Shown piece by piece: positions 57,301 through 64,000 of a stretch of 64,000 nt of DNA. The stretch's first letter is position 1; each line of letters opens with the position of its first letter. Position numbers and translations under genes: made by a program. The DNA is taken from NCBI GenBank assembly GCA_002270565.1, contig NQMI01000011.1, forward strand, positions 601,055 through 665,054, in the 5' to 3' direction. The notes beneath the pieces were generated by a model that saw only the letters and a list, made by a program, of their open reading frames with translations, did no database searches and had not been told where the DNA came from. This stretch comes from Stenocarpella maydis (lineage: Eukaryota; Ascomycota; Sordariomycetes; Diaporthales; Diaporthaceae).

Positions 57301-57633
57301 TGGCTGCTGGTTGGGATAGGCATACATGCCATTGTAGCCCTGCTGATGAGGGTACGAGCCGTACATGTGGGGGGAGAACTGAGAGGGCGCCGCCTGTGCC
57401 TGGACCTGTTGCTGTGCGTAGTAGCTCTGAGGTTGTTGGGAGGGGTGGGCATATTGCTGCGCCCTGCCGCGACCTCGAGACTGGGGATACTGCGACGGGT
57501 ACAGGGCTCGGCCGCCGTTCGGCACAGGGCTTCCTCCAATGTTGTAGGCAGGCTGGGCCCCGTGGCCTCCGTGGGCGCCATGGCCTCCGCCGGGCATGGC
57601 TGGTGACCCAGCCGGCAGATGACCGTTACTCAT
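54340..57633 (-). CDS. Ubiquitin C-terminal hydrolase, Ubp3/USP10-like
   Basis: A USP-family cysteine deubiquitinase. Yeast Ubp3 with Bre5 acts on COPII components and in ribophagy. Five exons give 997 residues: 57633-56746, 56645-55869, 55788-55679, 55625-55463 and 55395-54340. The first 550 residues are disordered: Gln/Tyr/Pro-rich, then Ser/Thr/Lys-rich. The catalytic core starts PIHFIEPSGLKNTGTDCYMN, with the nucleophile Cys near residue 551 and the oxyanion Asn five residues before it; the residues just before Cys are Thr-Asp rather than the common Asn-Thr. Splicing rebuilds CYMNSVLQLLLFCTPF and NTVKPGSQHDAPEFLMLLLN (QHD box). Then follow PPILIMHLKRFYVNG, YKLTGVVYHHGASVSSGHYT (catalytic His near 873) and WLRIDDTIITRI. 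The last residues are KVAYLLFYQLWN. Orthology to Ubp3 rests on the long N-terminus and overall layout. Confidence 0.87.
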
Positions 57634-58879
57634 CTTGCCGGCTTGGGAGGTATTGTTTCGCCGGCGCGATCACTTGCCGGCTCGTCGTCAGGGTGGCCGA
57701 AGCAGCAGACACGGAGCTCGACGTGAGATGCCACAGGCGGGATATCCAGCCTTCGTCCGAGGCACTGGTCCGTCTGGGGGTTGGGCCCTGCAGACGTGTA
57801 GGCGTGGGTGCAACGCGATTCGACCAGAACCGTTTGCCAGGGCGACAAGTCTGGGTAGAAGTCGCTCGGTTAGCTCAGGATGCTCGTGCTCGTGCTCGCC
57901 GGACGGCCGGCTTGGCTGTTTGCGACAGGCAGCTTGACAAGTGGGGGATTTTGCAGTTGTCACTCACGGTTGATGAGATTCTGGCCTGCCCCTGGGACGG
58001 CGAGATGGCCGGGCGAGGGCGATGGGCGGATGGGTTGTGGTGCGAGGGAGCCTTTGGCCGGCTGCACGCAGTCAGAGGCTGAGAGCAAATCAGTCACTCC
58101 GTATGATGTTGTTGCGGGCATCGGCCACAAAATTTGGGAGGGAGCACACTGGCGCAGGGTATGGGTACTCAGGTCGCAGCATTGGAACTTGGAAGAGCTC
58201 GGGTCACTAGGCGATCCCTGCCAACCAGACTTGCCCGCGGTCGGGCCCGGTGTTCCATCGGGACTACACCAATTGATCCTATGCAAGTTAGTACTAGCTT
58301 CCTAGCTCAACCCAGCTCTGATTAATCCAGGCAGGCAGCTGAAGAGCCCGTATGCTGGCAGGGGTGAGAACAACCTTGCGAAGGTTTCCTTTTCAGAGAC
58401 AACCCAAGACGGCACAGTGGCGCACACGTGCCATCAAGTGTTACAGCATCATCACTGGTGCAAAAGGAATCTCTCTCTCTCTTTCTCTCTCCAAAAAAAA
58501 AAATGTTGACATGCCACACGGGAAGGGGAGTACATTATTGCTGAGGCTGAGTGGGGGCCGAAACCTGTTCTTTACATGGTATTCCACTACCAAAACATCT
58601 TAAGAGCACCTGATAAATGCAAATTATGCTTACGATGTTGAACCCCAAAAACATGGTGCGTATCACCCTCAGTGACCACTGTGGCGCATATGGGGGCTTT
58701 CGTATTCTCCGAAGCCACTCAACGCCTTCGCTACAACCGCCAAGTCTCCAAGCAGAGCTTACAACACCCAACACCCACCTTCACATGCGTGCGACTCCCA
58801 GGTTACTCCCACACACCTATCCGGCAGCTGAGATAACTGTGAGTAAAGCCAGCAAGCCAAGATCCCCATAATCGCCTCG
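57634..58879. other. Intergenic, deubiquitinase promoter / Sae2 3' end
   Basis: 1.25 kb with a CT-then-A tract at about 58471-58502. No supported gene. Confidence 0.55.
58471..58502. repeat. CT tract followed by oligo-A
   Basis: CT dinucleotides with a TTT break run into about twelve A residues, resembling 8311-8333 in layout. Confidence 0.85.
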
Positions 58880-61134
58880 TCAACGCCCTTCCTCGTCCCG
58901 GAACAGCCATCTCCCACCGGGCCTCATCGCCTCCCGGTACCTCTCATTTACCAACGCCTTCTGGATCTCTTCCGCTTGTCTCTTCTCCTCTGCCCTTTCC
59001 TGTGTGTTGGGAAACTCCACCGTCCAGAAGCCCGGCGGGCTCGGCATCCTGCTATACCTCTGACGATGCCGCCCGAACTTGTCCGCCAGCTCCCACGTTT
59101 TGGCCAGGAGCCACGTCTCCTCTTTTTCGTCCCGCGTCATGCTACCCAGCTTGTATGCATCGTCCCCGAGATAGTCCTCGAGCAGCTTGATGTCTTCAAC
59201 GCGGCTGGTGACCGAGGGGCCAATGGTCGAGCGTTCAGCCTTGGCAAAAGACCTGAATGTCTTGCCGCAACAGTTGAGGTCGGTGCAGCCCGACAGGGCA
59301 GAGCGAGCTTCTCTGCCGCGCACAACTTCGTCGTAGACATAACTCAGTCCATCGTTGTAAGTCGGGTTCGGCTTGAAGTCCTCAGGCCTCAGCGTGTCAA
59401 GCGGTCTGTGGCGCAGCGGCACCTTCTCCCTTTCCGTCAGTCGCCCGTGGGGCATGTCGTCGCGTAGAATCGAAGGTCTCTTTGGTGCACGTTCTCGGCT
59501 TAGACTGGGTTTGCTTGGCAGTGCGCCTGTGCCCTTGCGCTGCACCGGAGTGGTTGCTGTTTCCCTAGTTGGCATTTTCTCGCCATGATAAAGTTCACGC
59601 GGGGCAGGCCTCCGGAGGACGTCTTCATAATCATCTTCAGGAGGTGGCTGGACACCCTGCACTCTGTGGGAGGCGGGTTGGATTTTCGGTTTCGGAGCTT
59701 TGACGGACTGCGAATTGAGCAAAGTGTCCAGGCGGCCCTTGGCCACTCGACGCTGAACAGTAGTGGTACCGGCATCCCCGTCCTCCGCAAGATTTCTGAT
59801 TCCCAGGCCGAGCCGGAACCCCGTGTGGCTCTGTGGCTGTTCCTCACTAGTTTTCACCGATCCTAAAGCGCGAGCAACGCCCTCGGAGGGCGCTGGGGTA
59901 CGGCCCGTGTGCTGTATGTCCCGGAGGATTTTTACTGGCGTGGGTAACGTCCCAGACAAGGCTGGCAACGCAAATCTGTCGTGTGAAGGGCTGGTCGCGC
60001 CATCTGCACCTGCGTGTTGATGGACCATCCGCGGCCCCCTTGGTTTCTTGGGAGTGGGGACATGGATGTCCTCGTCAAAGTCAATACTCTCCGTAGGAAC
60101 GAATACGTTCGCTTCTCCAGTAGACTCAACGCCTAAGCTGCTGTGTTCTGACTTGATCCTCTGCACTTGTGTCTCCTTGGCTTCATCTCCTCTGGCGCGT
60201 TTCCTCTTGTGAACTGGCCTTTCCGACACAAACACGGGTCCATCAGATGATAACTCAACTTTCACGGCGACAGTTGGGCTGTGATCTCGTTGTTCAGGGA
60301 GCTTGGGAAGCTCTATTGGCTCAGCGATGGGGCCGTAGTCTCGAGTGCTGGCCTCGAATGCTAAGTCTGCCTCGTCTGCTGCTGTTTCGGTCCCACTGTT
60401 TGCTCCGGTGTTCTTATGCTCCGAAGCAGGCGGGTGCGCAGGTGGATCTGGTGTTGCACCGATCGGACACTCAAAGCTCGAGTTTGGACTTGGCCGATTT
60501 GGCTCATTCACAGTGACATCCAGCCGGCCGTCATCAGTTGGCGTCCCAGCACCAGCTATGTCCGCTTGTATCTCTGAGGTCCCTCTGGCCCGGTACTGGG
60601 CAAGCCTCTTCCGAAGCCTCTCGATGATTGCCTTCTGCTTGTCCGAAGCCTCTGCCCACTTGTCGATTTCCCCAGTCCTTTGCCGTAGCACTGACTTGTA
60701 CTTGTCGCGCGATTTCTCGAGGATGCTGTACTTCGCATGTAATTTTTTGTATTCCTTCTCGTAATCCACTGCTTCAGCATCGGGTCGGGCTGGAGGTTTT
60801 GCAGTTCGAGAGGCGACAGGTTTGTTCGGGGACAATTCGCCCAAAGGCAAACGCCTCTCGGTGGACGTTGCTCCTGGGAATTTCTGGGAATGGGGGAGCT
60901 GAGAGGCATTGGCGGCATGGTTTTGAACTTGTCGCACCTCCCTCAACAGTTCTTTATTTCTGCCATCATGCTCCCGTAGCTCTGCAGGTTCGAAATCAGC
61001 AAAAGAACCAAGTCGAGAATATCCCCGTGGAAGGCTGGCAGCGTACCGGACTTTGCGCTCTCCTCAGTCTCGTGGGACGCGTCTTCTAAAGCCTCGTGGA
61101 TGGCATGCTTGCCATCCTGCAGCCAACTCGGCAT
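58880..61134 (-). CDS. DNA endonuclease activator Sae2/Ctp1/CtIP
   Basis: This factor activates the Mre11 complex to begin resection at DNA double-strand breaks. Two exons (61134-61047, 60981-58880) give 729 residues. The first supplies MPSWLQDGKHAIHEALEDA; the join restores SELREHDGRNKELLREV with a 65-nt intron (GTACGC donor, GCTGATT branch). A coiled coil at about 80-150 (YEKEYKKLHAKYSILEKSRD...) suits the tetramerising N-terminus. A long disordered middle has several Ser/Thr-Pro sites. The conserved C-terminal domain includes DLNCCGKTFRSFAKAE, LAKTWELADKFGRHRQRYSR and MPSPPGFWTVEFPNTQE, the family signature with the RHR motif and the PSPPGFW block. The start ATG was chosen because the upstream open frame has no other ATG. 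Lacking the first intron the frame would end at about 60943. Confidence 0.9.
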
Positions 61135-64000
61135 TTCCGATGCCCACCCACTACTCAGGACGTGCAGGACATTGGAGGCCGAGTCTTTTGACTTGGACCT
61201 TTCGGTTCGGATTTGAGCTGAGACCAGTGTTGGCGCCAAAAGGCTGGGTCGGATGAAAGACGACAGGCTGCGGATGGTTTATCGAAGCGTGTGCCTTGAC
61301 GCGTGCTGGTCACGTCGCGGTGTATGCGCGTCTGCAGAGGGGTCGCCTTGTCACATGAGCCATTCCCGGATGTCGCTGCGGTATAAGGTACACTGTGTAG
61401 ATAGTACCAGCGGGAGGGGCCAGGGACGCAGCTGCACGGACCAGGCGCTCAAGTGCTGCGCTGTGGACCCTGTTGCCTTGATATGAATCCGTCCCACCAG
61501 CCCACCTGTTCACAGATAACACGACAGAACGACTCACAACACATATTTTGCCTTCGCATATCTGGAGTTTTCCCGTTGGAGTTGTTTCCCATTTTAAAAC
61601 CCATACCGACGCAGTTTTGTGCCGAGTCCTGACGCGCTCCTCGCAATCTCACTCGTAGGGTGCAAAGCTCGGCCGGGGTTCGTTTTCGTGATGGCGTCCA
61701 ACAGCCCAAGAGATGTGCCTCGTGGGGTGGCAGGCTGCAGAATGTCGTGCCATCCGGTCTCTGGCCTGCCTGACCGCATGTTCGTGACCATTGCTGCGGG
61801 CCGGGCGACAACCTGAGGGCATGGCGGCGTAGGGGTTTGGCTCTTAATCTCGTCCTACATAATGTACCTAGCCGGAACGCACTTCCCAGGCGGCATCGTG
61901 CCACCAAACACCCCGCTTGAACCTGGTCGCTAGGCCCAGGAACCTGCGCCATTGCCGACCGTCTCATGACGGTTGCTATCGGTGCATATGGTGTCCGAGG
62001 GTACGGAACGGCCGTGCAGGCGTGCCGCGAGGAAAACCTGCCGACGGTCCGAGTCACCGCAGGCGGTCAAGGAGTGAAGCGGCGCATAGGCTAAATAGAC
62101 AAAGCGACTGTTCAAGAGGCTTTGGACGAAACACTATCCCTACACTATCCCTCAGTCTACCGGGTAGTGTCGCCAACGATGCAACGGCTGAGCGAGCAGT
62201 CATGGCAGTGGCAGAATGCGAGTGGTCAAGGGAAAGATTGTGTTGCGACCAGCAAATGATGAGACGGGGGGAGTAATGTGCGGTTCCTATTGTTCTACCG
62301 CCGTCTTTTCCAAATTTCCAGCTCATCTGTGCCCCAACTCGGTTATATATCTTACCAGAACCTGGATGTTCCCAATTCCCTAAACCCGACGTCTTTCAGA
62401 GGCAAAGACCACAGCGATGCCAATGCACAGCCAAACAACCCATCTTGGTCACCAACAAACAGCCAGGCTACCTACACTAGGCTAGGCAATTCCGTTCTCA
62501 CGTGGTGCGTCGTAAGTCTGCAACCTGCAGGAGACGGTGACACCCTACGGCCAGTGCCACGGCTTACGAGCAAGTATGTAAACCACATTATGTATGCCTG
62601 GTATGTGTGTCACAATCAACTGAGGCGAGAAGATCTCAGATGGATGCAGGGGTCAATTTCCCCCACCTTCCGGATGTGGAAAGATGGTATTGTGAATTTG
62701 TGAGAGAGCCCGAGGCGGAAAAAAAAAGGCTGTGCATGTCGGGTCCCAGTGGATGATGAGTGGGGACATCATCAGACTTCGGGGTGGCGACTGCACAACA
62801 ACCTTGGAAAGCGAAGCATGAGGCGAAGAATTCCCAGCCTGTCAGCACCCTTCGCCTTAGACGATATACACTACCATGCAGGCTGACTGGCTGTAGACCT
62901 CTGACGGGAACTCCCAGTGGATTAGGATAAGCATGTGAGGAGGAGCAGGGTTTTGTAAGCATCTTCCCATATGAATATTGATAACCTCTGGGTCAGTCTC
63001 GTGGTGGACTTCCCTGGCCCGAGTTGCCCCCTCTGCCCCTTTGGCCTGGCACGCAGGGTCTTCCAATCTGCAAGGACTACCCTGGAAAGTGGGTGCGGAA
63101 ATCCAATTCGGCCCTCCTGCTTGTCGCCGTCTTGCCCTCCTGCGCCGCTCTCACTGCACTCCTTACCCTGCCCCAAGGCTGCACGGTACTTTGTGCCCAA
63201 GGTACTTACTTTTTCTCAGCAGCATTCCCTCCCAGCACGACCGGCCTAATCCACTACCTAGGTAGTACCTACCTGCTCGGCCGTGCTGTGTGGTGCTCTT
63301 GTTGTCGTAGTATACTACATACCTAGGTACCTACCTACTTAAGCAGGTATGCAGGAAAGAAGAAGTCGTAGTATAGCCAGCCAGAAGATTTGTTTGCATG
63401 TCACACAAGTCTAATTTACCCTGTCTCACATCTTTCTTTTGTCACTCTCACCCTCATCAGCACACCAGCTCACTCCCCGCCCACTGGCCAAGCAACCCCT
63501 CACATTTCAACCACTTTCTCCATCAACTCACAAGTACCACCATCTCAGGAAGGAGAAAAAAAGGGAACCTCCGCCGCCACATCCACATCCTGCAAGTGCC
63601 TCAAGGCTCTGGCTCTGGATCAGGTACTTAGTGTAAGTACTCCGTATCACGGCCCAAAACGGTACATAACCAATGGCGGCCCGAAACTGGACGGAGGAAA
63701 ATTCGATTCGTACCTGCCCCACTCACACGGCAAACGGTTTTCACCCCACCTCCACCTTTTTTTTGTCTTGCCCTTGCCTTCTCCCATTGCCCTGGCCTGC
63801 CCTGGCCCAGAGTCAGGAGCCCTGCTGCGTCCTTCCAACTCAATACACCCCAACGCCAGCCAGATTTGAAAACCTCATTTCTCTCTCCTACACCTTTTTT
63901 CCATACTCAGCCTTTCCGCTGACCATATTCTCACCTGCTCGTCTCAGACCTCAACCTGTTCACTCGCCCCAGACACCAACTTCCGCCCACCCCCCCAAAC
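61135..64000. other. Right-end region without supported genes
   Basis: 2.9 kb. It must hold the Sae2 promoter at its left end; the pyrimidine-rich right end (from about 63390) looks like a promoter or leader of a plus-strand gene beyond the window. Copies of a CCTAGGTA motif lie at 63247-63255 and 63321-63331, and an ACTCCGTA motif at 63639. The ORFs here have no family features. Confidence 0.5.

Noticed and set aside
57300..58082. 260-codon plus-strand ORF
   Set aside because: Begins antisense to the Gln-rich start of the deubiquitinase and has no family features.
61449..62057. 202-codon minus-strand ORF upstream of Sae2
   Set aside because: Arg/Pro/Cys-rich reading without domain, signal peptide or plausible splice pattern.

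Overview
The window is nuclear DNA of a filamentous ascomycete (Pezizomycotina, most likely a Sordariomycete). Support: about 20 protein genes with short GT-AG introns (about 47-151 nt, often with a CTGAC or CTAAC branch site), GC-rich coding sequence, and fungal families such as HET, CFEM-like, GPI-anchored and Sla1 proteins. I placed splice sites by reading frame, splice motifs and remembered family features; no alignment or transcript data were used. Nearly all spliced models close exactly in frame.

Layout, left to right: the 3' part of ATG11 (+), cut by the left edge; Pta1/symplekin (-); cytochrome oxidase assembly factor COA3 (+); Rpd3-complex subunit Dep1 (-), head-to-head with nucleolar RNA-binding protein Nop12 (+); mitochondrial glycine carrier Hem25 (-); Golgi tether subunit Cog8 (-); a TLC-domain membrane protein (+); a small secreted Gly-rich repeat protein (-); endocytic adaptor Sla1 (-); a CorA-like membrane protein (+); a Cys-rich GPI-anchored protein (-); an unrecognised 337-residue protein (-); PP2A B55 subunit (+); UDP-GlcNAc transporter Yea4-like (+); AMP deaminase (+); a HET-domain protein (+); a 349-bp MITE; two predicted cell-surface proteins at 50.1-52.5 kb; a Ubp3/USP10-like deubiquitinase (-); and the Sae2/CtIP/Ctp1 DNA-end-resection factor (-). 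The last 2.9 kb has no gene I can support.

Most of the window is conserved housekeeping: autophagy, mRNA 3'-end formation, chromatin, ribosome biogenesis, haem and respiration, Golgi transport, endocytosis, phosphatase signalling, purine metabolism and DNA repair. The genes are not an operon or biosynthetic cluster; many neighbours are divergent or convergent. The accessory part is about 45.8-52.6 kb (HET gene, MITE, two low-complexity surface proteins), with isolated accessory genes near 19.7-20.1, 31.1-31.9 and 32.9-33.9 kb.

I found no tRNA, rRNA, CRISPR array or secondary-metabolite cluster, and no clear new multi-gene system. The best leads are the MITE with 9-bp target duplications and long inverted ends, an in-frame intron in PP2A B55 whose retention would insert 23 residues, the Gly-rich repeat secreted protein, and a Tn5-adapter-like sequence beside an N in a CT tract that may mark an assembly fault.
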